Positions 53,155 through 63,162 are shown, numbered from the stretch's first letter. The stretch: DNA of 64,000 nucleotides from Methyloligella sp. (GCA_021604645.1 BQJJ01000002.1:369321-433320), one strand, 5' to 3'. Numbers and translations: made by a program. The notes: generated by a model not told the origin, from the sequence alone.

Positions 53155-54483
53155 TTAGCGGCTCTCAAGAAGCACTCGAACAACCAAAGCAAGACCAAGG
53201 CTTGGTAAAACTTTAACCATCGGTCCAAGCGGGTCTAACCAAAGAGCTGGCACAATCAAACTCGAAGCAAGCAGATAAAACAAACTCACCCCAATCATAC
53301 CCCAACAAGCAAGTTTCGCATATTTGCGGATCAAAATAGCTCCCGCAAGAACCAAATCAATCACAGCCCAAAACGCAACACTCATCAAAGCAAACTCTCT
53401 TGGCCAACCAACATCAACAAGCACTTGTCCTGCACTTTCAATGCTGTAAAAACCAATCACCCCAGAAAGAAACCAAAATAATGAGAGCACCCCAATCAAA
53501 AGAGGCATCAACAATGCCATCCGTGCAAACAACCGATCTTCCACATGAACTGACATACTCTTAAAAGTATCATCTAAAGAACGAAGGTGAGTTCCCATTA
53601 AATCTTTCCACGGCTGAGCATCACCGACAACACCATCCCTCATAACCTGCATCGCCGAACTACGAAGAGGAGACCGCCATCCTAACCGCCCGAGGAAATT
53701 GGCAATTGAACTCGTAATCCCGACAAACCAATCTGGAAAATGAATGAATGAGCGAGCAGGCTGAAACCCAAGCCATTGCCGATGAGCTGATATCAACTCC
53801 TTCAAACTATGGGCCCGCTCTTCAACCAAGTCACACTCCGTACCACTCGGCACATCACCATTGACGAATGCCAAAACGACAAGCGCAAGATCTTCAACAA
53901 ATACAGTTTGAACTTGCCCATCAGCATAGGCAATGGGCTGAAAAAGAGGAACGCTAGCCAACATACGTAACAAGACCGTCCCACCATAAGCTGAAGGAGC
54001 AATCACTAATCCCGGCCGAAAGATACAATACTGAACACCACTACCTCTAAGCTTTTCATCCCCTTCAGCCTTCGTTCGCAAAAAAGGCGTGCTAGCAGCT
54101 GGAGAAGCACCTACTGAAGAAATTTGAACCACATGAATATCAAGCACCTTACAAGCACCAACCAAAGCGCCAATCGCTTGCGAATGAACAACCATTAGGT
54201 CATCTCGGTAACTCTCTTGCAAGGCGCCTGCACAATTGACCACAACATCAAACCCATCCAGAAATTCAAGCCACGCTTGGGCTTCACAAAGGTCAGAAAA
54301 ATCTCGAATGATCCAAGAAATATCTGGCAACACAGAATTCGCTGTCGCTCTATCGCGGCCCAAACCAGTAACAGAGTGACCACCTTTGATAAGTTGACGG
54401 CAAACTTCACTACCAATTAAACCATAAGCCCCAAGCACCAAAACTTTACGCTCTGACTTTCTCTCATCACTATTCTGAACCAT
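53155..54483 (-). CDS. SDR-type oxidoreductase fused to DoxX-like membrane domain
   Basis: Fusion protein of 442 aa. The N-terminal NAD(P)-binding domain (about residues 12-230) has VLVLGAYGLIGSEVCRQL, an internal VVNCAGAL and VVQISSVGA blocks, as in atypical SDR or NmrA-like proteins. A middle linker runs to about 310. The C-terminal DoxX-like domain has four membrane helices (about 325-440) beginning FARMALLMPLLIGVLSLFWFLSG. The ATG at 54483 follows a purine-rich GGTGGGGGGAT and is preferred over a start 36 nt earlier. Single gene, downstream of the valS terminator. Substrate unknown. Confidence 0.84.
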   Translation of the reverse strand: MVQNSDERKSERKVLVLGAYGLIGSEVCRQLIKGGHSVTGLGRDRATANSVLPDISWIIRDFSDLCEAQAWLEFLDGFDVVVNCAGALQESYRDDLMVVHSQAIGALVGACKVLDIHVVQISSVGASPAASTPFLRTKAEGDEKLRGSGVQYCIFRPGLVIAPSAYGGTVLLRMLASVPLFQPIAYADGQVQTVFVEDLALVVLAFVNGDVPSGTECDLVEERAHSLKELISAHRQWLGFQPARSFIHFPDWFVGITSSIANFLGRLGWRSPLRSSAMQVMRDGVVGDAQPWKDLMGTHLRSLDDTFKSMSVHVEDRLFARMALLMPLLIGVLSLFWFLSGVIGFYSIESAGQVLVDVGWPREFALMSVAFWAVIDLVLAGAILIRKYAKLACWGMIGVSLFYLLASSLIVPALWLDPLGPMVKVLPSLGLALVVRVLLESR

Positions 54484-54525
54484 ATCCCCCCACCTAAAGA
54501 ACCTTATCAAACAACCCAAAACAAA

Positions 54526-54554
54526 AAAGGGACAGCCATTCTGGCCGTCCCTTT
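54526..54554 (-). terminator. Intrinsic terminator after valS
   Basis: A 13-bp stem (AAAGGGACGGCCA/TGGCTGTCCCTTT on the minus strand, one G-T pair) with a 3-nt loop and a T run, 44 nt beyond the valS stop codon. Confidence 0.85.
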
Positions 54555-54597
54555 ACTATCTCATAGGAGATGAAATTTGAAAATAAAGTCTTTCAAA

Positions 54598-57267
54598 TCA
54601 CCCAAGCTCTTTCATTCGCTCAAGCGCTGCTTCTAACTGATCCTTCGTCTCTGTCTCTTCTTCCAAGCGTCGCTTTTGCTCGACAATCACATTTTCCGGC
54701 GCTTTAGAGAGAAACTGCTCATTTGAAAGCTTGCCAGAGAGCTTCTTAATCTCACCGCTCACTTTTCCAAGCTCTTTGTTCAAGCGGGCAACCTCAGCCT
54801 CCACATCAATCACACCTTTCAAAGATAGAGCCGCAATTGCCTCCCCCATCACCACCTGAACAGACCCTTCAGGAACTTCAGCACCAAAGCTAATATCCTC
54901 AAGCCGCGCCATATGTTTAATGGTGTTTTCATGTCTGTTTGTCCACTCAGCGGTTTGATCATTAGCAGAAACCATAACAAGCGGCATCTTCGCACCAGCC
55001 GGCACATTCATTTCAGAACGAGCTGAGCGAATATCAGAAATGAGCTTAATCAACCAGCTTATTTCCTGACTAGCGGCCTCATCAACCAAACCATCATAAG
55101 TCGGCCACTCCGCATTAATAAGCATCGTATCACGCGAACGGCCATGTTCACCAAGGCGCTGCCAAAGCTCTTCCGTCATAAATGGCATGAAAGGGTGCAA
55201 CAGTTTCATCATCTCATCCATAACCCAAGCGGTTACTGCCCGTGTTTCCTCAATCTCAGCTTCAGTACCTGAGGAGAAAATCGGCTTAGAGAGCTCAACA
55301 TACCAATCACAATAAGTGTTCCAGATAAATTGATAAATACTCGAAGCCGCGTCATTAAAACGATAATTCTCAATTGCTGTCGTAATTTCTTTAGACGCCA
55401 ATTCAACCTCACCAACAATCCAGCGATTAATGGTCAAATCAAGAGACTTCACATCAACAGGGCGTTCACCAACACACTCATTCATCTCAGCAAAACGCGC
55501 CGCATTCCAAAGCTTGGTTGCAAAATTTCGATACCCCTCAACGCGCGGAATAGACATCGCCACATCACGGCCCGGCGCCGCCATTGCTGCCATAGTAAAG
55601 CGCAACGCATCAGCACCATACTCATCAATCAAGCCAAGCGGGTCCACAACATTTCCCTTCGACTTGGACATCTTCTTGCCCTTCTCATCGCGAACAAGAG
55701 CGTGAATATAAACCGTGTCAAACGGAACTTCATCCATAAAATGAATGCCCATCATCATCATCCGCGCCACCCAGAAGAAGATGATGTCAAACGCAGTTGA
55801 CAACGTCGCTGTTGGATAATAACGCGCAAGCTCAGGTGTTTTCTCCGGCCAACCTAATGTAGAGAACGGCCATAGCGCAGATGAAAACCATGTATCGAGC
55901 ACATCTTCATCACGGGTCAATTCTTTAACTTCACCATAGTGCTTATCAGCCAATGCTTGCGCTTCTGCTTCAGATTGCGCAACAAACACTTCCCCATCAG
56001 GGCCATACCACGCTGGAATCTGATGCCCCCACCATAATTGGCGAGAAATACACCATGGCTGAATATTATTCATCCACTCATAGTAAGTCTTGTCCCAATT
56101 TGCCGGCACAAATTTCGTCTTGCCAGACTTAACGGCCTCAATAGCAGGCTTCGCCAAAACTTCAGCATTCACATACCACTGGTCAGTCAGCCAAGGCTCA
56201 ATCACAACCTCAGACCGGTCACCATACGGCACAGTCAGTTCATGATCATCAATCTTTTCCAAAAGGCCGAGCGCTTCCATCTCTGCGACAACTTTTTTAC
56301 GCGCCGCAAACCGCTCCATGCCCTGATACTCTTCCGGCACGTTCTCATTGAGATGCGCTGTCTGATCAAAAATGTTGATCATCTCAAGGTTCTGACGGCG
56401 ACCAACTTCAAAGTCATTAAAATCATGCGCCGGCGTCATCTTCACTGCACCAGAACCTTGCTCAGGATCAGGATATTCATCCGCCACAATCGGAATAAGC
56501 CGGTCAGCAATTGGTAAACGAACTTGCTTGCCAACTAAATCTTTATAGCGCTCATCATCAGGGTGAACAGCAACGCCTGTATCACCAAGCATCGTCTCTG
56601 GCCGCGTTGTCGCCACCACGATAAACTGATCAGTCCCTTCAATCGGATATTTAAAGTGCCACATATGGCCATTAGTTTCGCGCGCCTCAACTTCAAGATC
56701 AGAAATCGCGGTGAGCAATTTCGGGTCCCAGTTCACCAGGCGCTTGTCTTTATAAATCAGCCCCTGGTTATACAGGTCCACAAACACTTTTAGAACGGCT
56801 TTCGACAAGCCTTCATCCATGGTGAAACGCTCACGAGACCAATCACAAGAGGAACCAAGCCGGCGGAGCTGATTAACAATCGTGCCACCAGATTCTTCTT
56901 TCCATTCCCACACTTTCTCGAGAAATTTCTCACGCCCCAAATCACGGCGACCAGGCAAACCTTTTTCAGCTAATTGGCGCTCTACGACCATCTGCGTGGC
57001 GATGCCCGCGTGGTCCGTGCCCGCTTGCCATAAAACATTCTTACCCCGCATCCGCTCAAAGCGAATAAGAACATCTTGCAAAGAATTATTCAGCGCATGG
57101 CCCATATGCAAAGAGCCCGTGACATTGGGCGGCGGAATGACAATACAAAAATTGTCTTCTGCGTCCGTCTTGTTCTCATCAGCACCAGCGGCAAACGCAC
57201 CGCTGTCTTCCCAAGATGAATAAATCCGCTCTTCAATGTCTTGCGGTTGATATTTTTTTTCAAGCAT
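54598..57267 (-). CDS. valS: Valyl-tRNA synthetase
   Basis: ValS, 889 aa, a class I synthetase charging tRNA-Val. The HIGH motif is HMGH in PPNVTGSLHMGHALNN, and KMSKS is exact in KGKKMSKSKGNVVDP. The editing domain lies between (about residues 190-330, with ATTRPETMLGDTGVAVHPDD). The C-terminal coiled coil (about 820-889, with VEAEVARLNKELGKVSGEIKKL) is complete. Normal length. It lies downstream of a lipoprotein protease gene and popZ, the usual alphaproteobacterial setting. Confidence 0.97.
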   Translation of the reverse strand: MLEKKYQPQDIEERIYSSWEDSGAFAAGADENKTDAEDNFCIVIPPPNVTGSLHMGHALNNSLQDVLIRFERMRGKNVLWQAGTDHAGIATQMVVERQLAEKGLPGRRDLGREKFLEKVWEWKEESGGTIVNQLRRLGSSCDWSRERFTMDEGLSKAVLKVFVDLYNQGLIYKDKRLVNWDPKLLTAISDLEVEARETNGHMWHFKYPIEGTDQFIVVATTRPETMLGDTGVAVHPDDERYKDLVGKQVRLPIADRLIPIVADEYPDPEQGSGAVKMTPAHDFNDFEVGRRQNLEMINIFDQTAHLNENVPEEYQGMERFAARKKVVAEMEALGLLEKIDDHELTVPYGDRSEVVIEPWLTDQWYVNAEVLAKPAIEAVKSGKTKFVPANWDKTYYEWMNNIQPWCISRQLWWGHQIPAWYGPDGEVFVAQSEAEAQALADKHYGEVKELTRDEDVLDTWFSSALWPFSTLGWPEKTPELARYYPTATLSTAFDIIFFWVARMMMMGIHFMDEVPFDTVYIHALVRDEKGKKMSKSKGNVVDPLGLIDEYGADALRFTMAAMAAPGRDVAMSIPRVEGYRNFATKLWNAARFAEMNECVGERPVDVKSLDLTINRWIVGEVELASKEITTAIENYRFNDAASSIYQFIWNTYCDWYVELSKPIFSSGTEAEIEETRAVTAWVMDEMMKLLHPFMPFMTEELWQRLGEHGRSRDTMLINAEWPTYDGLVDEAASQEISWLIKLISDIRSARSEMNVPAGAKMPLVMVSANDQTAEWTNRHENTIKHMARLEDISFGAEVPEGSVQVVMGEAIAALSLKGVIDVEAEVARLNKELGKVSGEIKKLSGKLSNEQFLSKAPENVIVEQKRRLEEETETKDQLEAALERMKELG

Positions 57268-57363
57268 TTGTCTAACTGAAATCCCGTTTTTAGGCTCTAG
57301 AGCCCATAAATACGATTATGAAATGATATAATTTATCGGTGGTACGCCGGACATGCCCTGATG

Positions 57364-58083
57364 TCAACCTCTCACGGTCTTCAACGCCTCATCAAAGCTC
57401 ATTCCATCCTCTAGTCGCTTGATTAAACGCAAAATCCCCACCTTGCCAACTTTATCAGAAAGCTCCTTCACTAATTGTTGAGAGCCACCATAAGTCGCCC
57501 GCCAACCATGTCGCTTCATTATATCACCCCACTGCCACCAGCCAGGGTTACTTTTAAGGTCAGCAAGCACTTTATCTGGATAAAAAGCCTCATACCGTTG
57601 ATCTATCGAAATCAGTACGGCCAGCCCCTCATCAAACCAAGCAGGAACACTACCAAAATATGTTCTCCACTCCCCAACACGCGCCTTTAAATTGGTGTGC
57701 ATCAGCTCATGGCTCAAAATGACAGAATTAATTCCCTTTTCATTAACTCGTATCACCCGTTTGCCATATGCAACACCGCGAGACCCTCTTTTGCCAAACA
57801 CATCATCACAAGTCTCAAAGGGACAAAGAACAATCTTTGGTCGCGGCGCCAAAGAGCCATAAAACTCAATAACAATCTGCTCTGCCGCTTTAATCTCTTT
57901 AAGCGCATTTTCACGCAGTTTCGGGGATGAAGTAGGCGGCGCAAAAATCTGAGGCGCGATTTCCTCAAACCCAAAATAAGAAGGTTGCATCATCCGAAGC
58001 GGGTTTGGCACAAAAAAAACCGCGAAGCACCCCGCTAATACAAGCGAGAACAAAAAACATCCCAAATATTTGAAAATCTTCAT
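57364..58083 (-). CDS. Lipoprotein with gluzincin metalloprotease motif
   Basis: Membrane-anchored lipoprotein of 239 aa. A signal peptide ends with the lipobox LAGC (Cys19). The mature part has a zinc-protease motif His125-Glu126-Leu-Met-His129 (VILSHELMHTNL) and a downstream Glu152 in WFDEGLAVLIS, the HExxH-22-E layout of gluzincins. Two further cysteines (in LCPFETCDD, about residues 87 and 92) may form a disulfide. No known family was recognised beyond that. The ATG at 58083 is chosen because the signal sequence begins there. It lies between popZ and valS on the same strand and has a terminator upstream, so it has its own promoter. Confidence 0.75.
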   Translation of the reverse strand: MKIFKYLGCFLFSLVLAGCFAVFFVPNPLRMMQPSYFGFEEIAPQIFAPPTSSPKLRENALKEIKAAEQIVIEFYGSLAPRPKIVLCPFETCDDVFGKRGSRGVAYGKRVIRVNEKGINSVILSHELMHTNLKARVGEWRTYFGSVPAWFDEGLAVLISIDQRYEAFYPDKVLADLKSNPGWWQWGDIMKRHGWRATYGGSQQLVKELSDKVGKVGILRLIKRLEDGMSFDEALKTVRG

Positions 58084-58143
58084 AATCAGCATCCAAGTAA
58101 TATGAAACACTGAATTAATATAGTGCGCAGAAAGCAACAAAAA

Positions 58144-58165
58144 AGGCCGCTTAAAAAAGCAGCCT
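58144..58165 (-). terminator. Intrinsic terminator after the PopZ-like gene
   Basis: A 9-bp stem AGGCTGCTT/AAGCGGCCT (minus strand, one G-T pair) with a 4-nt loop and a T run, about 50 nt beyond the popZ-like stop. Confidence 0.8.
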
Positions 58166-58216
58166 CATTAAATATCGTAATCTTATTATCACGGCCCTAA
58201 AGCCAGCCTCAAAGAC

Positions 58217-59941
58217 TTACCACTTATTCGGGTCAATCTTGCCGGTTTCTTCGTCAACCACGCCTTTTAAAAGCTCTGGCAAGTTGCGCTCAAGCCAATC
58301 ACGAAGCAATGGTTTCAGGAGTTGTTTCACAATCTCTTCCAGATTGTTCTTCATTTCAACTGGCAACTGATCACCCATAGCACCAGGTAGTGGCGCATCA
58401 CCTTGCCCATGTACGGCTGGAAGCACTGGTCTAAAACCAGACGGGACAGGAAGCATATCACTCCCACCTTGCAGCCCACCCATTTGCGGCATGCCCATAT
58501 GACCTTGCTGTGCCATCTGCCCCTGAGTTTGGTCCATTTGAACTTGGCCCATTTGAGCTTGAGGTACCATCTGACCTTGAGCAACCATTTGGCCCTGCTG
58601 CATAGGATGGGGCACAGGAGATTGTCCCATTTGCCCCATTGGAGCCTGTCCCTTGTGTGCTTGTCCCATAGGAACTTGTCCCATTTGCCCCATAGGAGCT
58701 TGACCAGGATGCGGCACTTGTCCTTGCAGACCACCAGTAACTTGAGCCGGCATTTGCCCCGGTTGAACACCGCGCATTTGCGCTTGCTGTTGCATTTGTT
58801 GCTGCATCTGCTGTTGTCCGGCTTGTCCTTCAGAAGAGTTCTGGGCAGAAAGCTGCTGTGTTGAGAGGTTTAAACTGGCGTCCGCTTGGCTCAGCGCTTG
58901 CCCCATGGCAATGTCATTCTCTAAACGAGGGTCATGACCACCCATCAATTCAGTGCGAGGGGGCTCACCACCCATTTGCGGTTGTTGTCCCTGTTGTTCG
59001 CTTTGTTGGCCAATACCCGCATTCATCGCTGGGTTTAAACCAGGCGCCTCAGCATCAGCAGGAAATCCAGGGTGCGGCACACCAGATTGAGGTGGAGACT
59101 TACCTTCAAGACCACCATTAAATTGCGGCTCTCCTTGATCAAGCGGCACAACAGGCTGTTCAGCAGCTGCAGCACCATCCATACCCTCAGGCATTCCACC
59201 AGCAGGGTCCCCTAAACTTGGATCGCCCAAAGGCGGTTGACCTTGCAGTTCATTCTGCATTTGAGCTTGAGCAGGTGCTTGATCCATTCCGACTTCAGTA
59301 GAGCCCAGATCATTTAATCCAGCATCACCTAAGCCACGGCTCATCTGATCAGCCGAAGCATCAGGCGCCAAACTGTCTGGAACTTGAGACGCAGGAAGAC
59401 CAATATCACCGCTCATATTAGCTAAGCCGGCACCACCGTCCATACCGCTAAAGATATCATCAAGCTTAGAAGCCGCATCTTGCGCTGATTGTCCACCAAC
59501 TTGCCCCTGAGGAGACATTGGCTCTTGAAAAGAAACTGGCTCTTGAGAAGGAACTGAATTTTGAGCAGGCGGCTCTTGTCCTTGCAATAAAGGGTTGATT
59601 GCCCCTTGATTTGGATCTGCAATAGGATTTTGAGCTGGAGTCGGGTCCGGTGTTTGCCCAACATTAGCTGGATCTAAACCAGCCTGTTCTAAGCCAGCTT
59701 GTGGCTGTGGAGCAGAAACAACTTGTGTGAGATCCATAATGCCATCATCAAGGGCATTATTCGGAGCAGCTGGTGCATCAGCACCCACTCCCACACCTTG
59801 TGGCGTCATGCCTGGCGCAGAGTCCAAGTTAGAACCCACTTGAGAGTTGGCCTCACCACTGCTCTCCCCCTCAATCATACTCTTAATGGACGCCAAAAGG
59901 TCATCCATTGATACATTGGGAGCTTGGCCGCTACTGCTCAT
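58217..59941 (-). CDS. PopZ-like polar organiser (DUF2497) with giant linker
   Basis: Polar-organising-protein-like product of 574 aa. The N-terminal motif NVSMDDLLASIKSMIEGES (residues 9-27) matches the PopZ/DUF2497 helix that binds client proteins. The C-terminal block NNLEEIVKQLLKPLLRDWLERNLPELL (about 534-560) is the helical self-assembly region, and the protein ends in VDEETGKIDPNKW. Between them lie about 500 residues of disordered sequence: Gln, Gly, Pro, Met, Ala and Asp with MGQ, QAPMG and QMPAQ-like units and no cysteine. Caulobacter PopZ is about 177 aa with an acidic linker, so this is roughly three times longer and of different composition. The gene lies between valS and tolC, the normal place. 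Confidence 0.85.
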   Translation of the reverse strand: MSSSGQAPNVSMDDLLASIKSMIEGESSGEANSQVGSNLDSAPGMTPQGVGVGADAPAAPNNALDDGIMDLTQVVSAPQPQAGLEQAGLDPANVGQTPDPTPAQNPIADPNQGAINPLLQGQEPPAQNSVPSQEPVSFQEPMSPQGQVGGQSAQDAASKLDDIFSGMDGGAGLANMSGDIGLPASQVPDSLAPDASADQMSRGLGDAGLNDLGSTEVGMDQAPAQAQMQNELQGQPPLGDPSLGDPAGGMPEGMDGAAAAEQPVVPLDQGEPQFNGGLEGKSPPQSGVPHPGFPADAEAPGLNPAMNAGIGQQSEQQGQQPQMGGEPPRTELMGGHDPRLENDIAMGQALSQADASLNLSTQQLSAQNSSEGQAGQQQMQQQMQQQAQMRGVQPGQMPAQVTGGLQGQVPHPGQAPMGQMGQVPMGQAHKGQAPMGQMGQSPVPHPMQQGQMVAQGQMVPQAQMGQVQMDQTQGQMAQQGHMGMPQMGGLQGGSDMLPVPSGFRPVLPAVHGQGDAPLPGAMGDQLPVEMKNNLEEIVKQLLKPLLRDWLERNLPELLKGVVDEETGKIDPNKW

Positions 59942-60118
59942 CCTATGTTACCTCAAAAAATCTTTCTTGTTCAGACATGCTAATCGTGAACACATAGTTC
60001 TTTAACTATATGACACAAGCCCTCAAGCAAATCGAACAAATTGATTCAATTACACACAATTCATTACATCTACATATAACTGGTTATATATATAACCTGA
60101 TATCAATTCATGAAACTG

Positions 60119-61636
60119 TTATTTTAAAGAAGAACGACGGTCAAACACACCTTCAGTTAAAAAGATACCGCGTCTATCCAGTTCAGGATCGTTTATATCC
60201 CCTCCGCGCCACTTCCTATCAACACGAGAGAAGTTCTCCACAGGATCGTAAATAACTGTTGATACAGGCAACGTCGCAACTGAAAGCCGCCCCATTGCCA
60301 CCAGTAAATTATATTCAGCGACTACAACATCACGTTGAGATGTCACTAAATTCACTTGGCTATCCAGAAAATCCTGCTCAGCATCCAAAACGTCAAGAAC
60401 AGTCCGCTGACCAACTTTTTCCTCTTCTCTCACCCCGGAAAGAGCCGTTCTGTTTGCGCGAACAGCCACTTGATTGGCTTCAATTTGCGCTCTTGCGGCT
60501 TCAAGCTGACCGTACGCTGAAATCACAGATGAACGAACCTGAACCCGTGCCTGAGTTAACTCAGCACGGCGCTGCAATACAACTTGCTTCGCTTGCCGAA
60601 TGCGCGAATAAACAGCACCACCTTGATAAAGCGGCACTCGTGCTCTTGCTGTAATCGACCCTACATTGCGCTCATCCGTAAACGGAGAACTGTCAAAATT
60701 CTGAGAATATTGCGCTTCAAGGGTAACCTCAGGCAACCGCTCGCCTTCAATCACTCGAACATTTTGCAGAGCAGCTTTTTCTAAAAACACAGCAGACTCA
60801 ATCAAAGGGTTCTCTGCCAGGCCCCAATCAATCGCTTCAGATTGAGAACGCGGTAAATATTTACGAATTGTACCAGGTCGCCCCAAACGCCCAGGTCTAT
60901 GACCAACAATCCGCTGATATTCTGCACGGGCCGTCTTTAAATTCGCACGCGCTAAATTAACAGCCGAAACAGCTGCGCTACGCCGTGCTCTTGCTTGCGC
61001 GACGTCAGTTGTCGTCACTTCCCCCACAGAGAAACGATCCTGTGTCGCCTTCAATTGGCGCGTTAATACGGAAAGGTTGTTTTGACGAAGACGCAAAACC
61101 GCAACTTCGCGAACCACGTTCATAAAACTGGCGACCGCATCAAGAAGCACTGTTTGCTCAACATTTCTTAAATTCGCTCGTCCCGCCAAAACGTTAGATT
61201 TCGCCTGACGGATACCATTCACCGTACGCCCGCCTCTAAAAAGAGGTTGAGACAAAGTCACAGAATATCCATAAGGAGAGACACGGCCATCCGTAAGAGA
61301 ACGAGGCCGAGTTGTCGTATCTTGAGTTCCAACTTGCCCATCAACAAACACATTTGGACGGTAGCCAGCTCTTGCTTGCGCAACCCCCTCGTCGGTTGCC
61401 CGAAGACGCGCACGTTCAGCCCTCAATGTCGGATTATATTCATAAGCTGAACCAAGCGCTTTATTCAGCGTTTCAGCTTTCAACACCCCCGAAGGACCCA
61501 GCGCCAAAAGAGAAACAGCCAGCACCCCAGTCATAACAAAAGAAACCTGCTTCAAAGGCCCCAGCACAAAGGCCGAAGAAATCAGCCTATTGAAAGGTTT
61601 ATGCAAAAAAACAATCATCGAAAAAATAGCTTTCAC
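60119..61636 (-). CDS. tolC: TolC-family outer-membrane efflux protein
   Basis: Outer-membrane trimeric channel of 505 aa for type I secretion and RND efflux. Two repeated OEP domains are visible: LNKALGSAYEYNPTLRAERARLRATDEGV and IDWGLAENPLIESAVFLEKAALQNV, each followed by coiled-coil segments such as LRQNNLSVLTRQLKATQDRFSVGEVTTTDVAQARA. The end of the barrel part is VGQRTVLDVLDAEQDFLDSQVNLV. The annotated start is a GTG with no good ribosome binding site; an ATG at 61534 would give a compact signal peptide (MTGVLAVSLLALGPSGVLKA). No pump or adaptor gene is adjacent. Confidence 0.92.
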   Translation of the reverse strand: MKAIFSMIVFLHKPFNRLISSAFVLGPLKQVSFVMTGVLAVSLLALGPSGVLKAETLNKALGSAYEYNPTLRAERARLRATDEGVAQARAGYRPNVFVDGQVGTQDTTTRPRSLTDGRVSPYGYSVTLSQPLFRGGRTVNGIRQAKSNVLAGRANLRNVEQTVLLDAVASFMNVVREVAVLRLRQNNLSVLTRQLKATQDRFSVGEVTTTDVAQARARRSAAVSAVNLARANLKTARAEYQRIVGHRPGRLGRPGTIRKYLPRSQSEAIDWGLAENPLIESAVFLEKAALQNVRVIEGERLPEVTLEAQYSQNFDSSPFTDERNVGSITARARVPLYQGGAVYSRIRQAKQVVLQRRAELTQARVQVRSSVISAYGQLEAARAQIEANQVAVRANRTALSGVREEEKVGQRTVLDVLDAEQDFLDSQVNLVTSQRDVVVAEYNLLVAMGRLSVATLPVSTVIYDPVENFSRVDRKWRGGDINDPELDRRGIFLTEGVFDRRSSLK

Positions 61637-62144
61637 ATCAAAAGCGTGAGGCTCAGCAAGAAAACCCCACCTAATTCATTTCTTTAAAAGAAACAACAAA
61701 CCCGCCTTTGCTCATTATTTCCCCTCTGTAAAGAAATCAAAGAAAACCAATCAAAAACCGCTCAAAGCACAATTGACGAAGCTCAAAAATTTTTGAAACT
61801 TAAAATATTGTGCACAACGAAAATTTAGATTTGCCTTACAGACAACAAACGCAAACGAATCACTTTCGATATTAACTATATTTACGCCAAAAGATCACTA
61901 ATCCAATCACCATTTTTTCAAATCAAAACCAAACAGTATCTATTTTACAACAAACGAATCACTTCCCTAACAAAGCATTACGTTTCAGACATTTAATGAA
62001 CGTTGCTCAAAACAAAAGGCCCCCAAAAGAGAGCCTTAAAGTCCATTTTCAACAGGAAATTCACACAAATCTCGCAGGCATCTAAATGCCACACAAAGGA
62101 TATTTAACACCCGAAAATCGGTATTTAATGGAGCTTTCTTAGTA
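61637..62144. other. Intergenic region between tolC and the PIMT gene
   Basis: About 500 nt of strongly AT-rich sequence with no supported ORF. It should contain the tolC promoter. A minus-strand terminator (62016-62037) closes the methyltransferase transcript. Confidence 0.6.
62016..62037 (-). terminator. Intrinsic terminator after the PIMT gene
   Basis: On the minus strand AAGGCTCTC-TTTT-GGGGGCCTT forms a 9-bp stem with two G-T pairs, followed by TTTTG, about 110 nt beyond the methyltransferase stop codon. Confidence 0.65.
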
Positions 62145-62816
62145 TTACAGCGAAAACTCTGGAACCAATGAAAAATCAGAAAGAACAGGCGCCGATAGAT
62201 CTCTAAGACTAACTGAAGAAACTACGCCGCCCGTGCGAACAAAGCGCTCAGCCCGCCCATATCCATTCTCAATAACAACAGTCACTAAGCGCCCACCATC
62301 TTTTAATTGGTCTGTCAAAGCGGTTGGCACTTGCTCAACAGCTCCATTGACTAAAATTACATCATATGGCCCTTGGTTTGCTTGCCCTTGAGCTAAACCA
62401 CCCTCAACAACAGCAACATTCACAATTTCAAGGTCACTAAGAATATCTGTTGCTTTTTTCACCATTTCAGGCACCGCTTCAACAGCCACAACAGATTCAG
62501 CTAAATGCGCGAGCACTGCAGATGAATAACCAGTGAGACAACCAACATCCAAAATATAATCCGTTGGCTCAATATCAGCGACTTCTAAGAGCGAACCTAA
62601 AGCCATCGGCGTCAACATAGAGCGTGGGCCCCGGCTCTCATCTCTGCTAACCAACTGGATCTCACGATCGGCATAAGATGTGCTCTGCTGGACGTCCGGA
62701 ACAAATAGCTCACGTGGTACCTGGTCCATCGCTTCCAAAATCCGCAAACTTGTAATGTCATTGGGACGTAGCTGACAATCAACCATATTACGTCTTAAAT
62801 CAGAAAAATTTGTCAT
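62145..62816 (-). CDS. Protein-L-isoaspartate O-methyltransferase family protein
   Basis: SAM-dependent methyltransferase of 223 aa in the PIMT family, which repairs isoaspartyl residues or has diverged from that role. The start is RRNMVDCQLRPNDITSLRILEAM, then the SAM-binding ILDVGCLTGYSSAVLA (about 89-104) and VVAVEAVPEMV. The usual PIMT Ser/Thr-Val-rich N-terminal catalytic loop differs, as in the alphaproteobacterial group placed next to tolC. GAGGACAAA precedes the ATG. The classic pcm next to surE is absent in this window, so this is the only PIMT-like gene visible. Confidence 0.88.
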   Translation of the reverse strand: MTNFSDLRRNMVDCQLRPNDITSLRILEAMDQVPRELFVPDVQQSTSYADREIQLVSRDESRGPRSMLTPMALGSLLEVADIEPTDYILDVGCLTGYSSAVLAHLAESVVAVEAVPEMVKKATDILSDLEIVNVAVVEGGLAQGQANQGPYDVILVNGAVEQVPTALTDQLKDGGRLVTVVIENGYGRAERFVRTGGVVSSVSLRDLSAPVLSDFSLVPEFSL

Positions 62817-62961
62817 TTTGTCCTCACTTCAAGTATGAACCGGATTTTAGAATCAGTAGCTATCCCTTAAATTAAATCATATCAGGTTGCAAATGAAGGT
62901 GTCATTTAACCGCGTAAAAAATTATTTTCTGAAATTCTTGCAAAAAAGCGCGTAAACCCTA

Positions 62962-62989
62962 TTGACAAATCCCCCCTCAAAAGGATTAT
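62962..62989 (+). promoter_or_regulatory. Possible sigma-70 promoter
   Basis: TTGACA (62962-62967), 16-nt spacer and GATTAT (62984-62989) on the plus strand, about 300 nt upstream of tRNA-Cys. A perfect -35 with a fair -10. It could transcribe the hairpin array and tRNA. The rest of 62817-63160 shows nothing else. Confidence 0.3.
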
Positions 62990-63162
62990 GTGAGCTCTTG
63001 ACTTTAGGTGACCATCAATTCAATTGGTAACCACCACACCATAATAAAGTCGATTTATTCAGTTATTTACCGGATAAAGATATGAACTGGCTATCAAAGG
63101 CCTATCATGTCAATTAAGTGCAGTTTTTCAATATTGAAAACTACACTAATTTCCCTTTCTGC

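Noticed and set aside
58217..59941. Numerous plus- and minus-strand ORFs across the PopZ-like and SPOR genes
   Set aside because: They are shadows of repetitive Gln-rich coding sequence in other frames.
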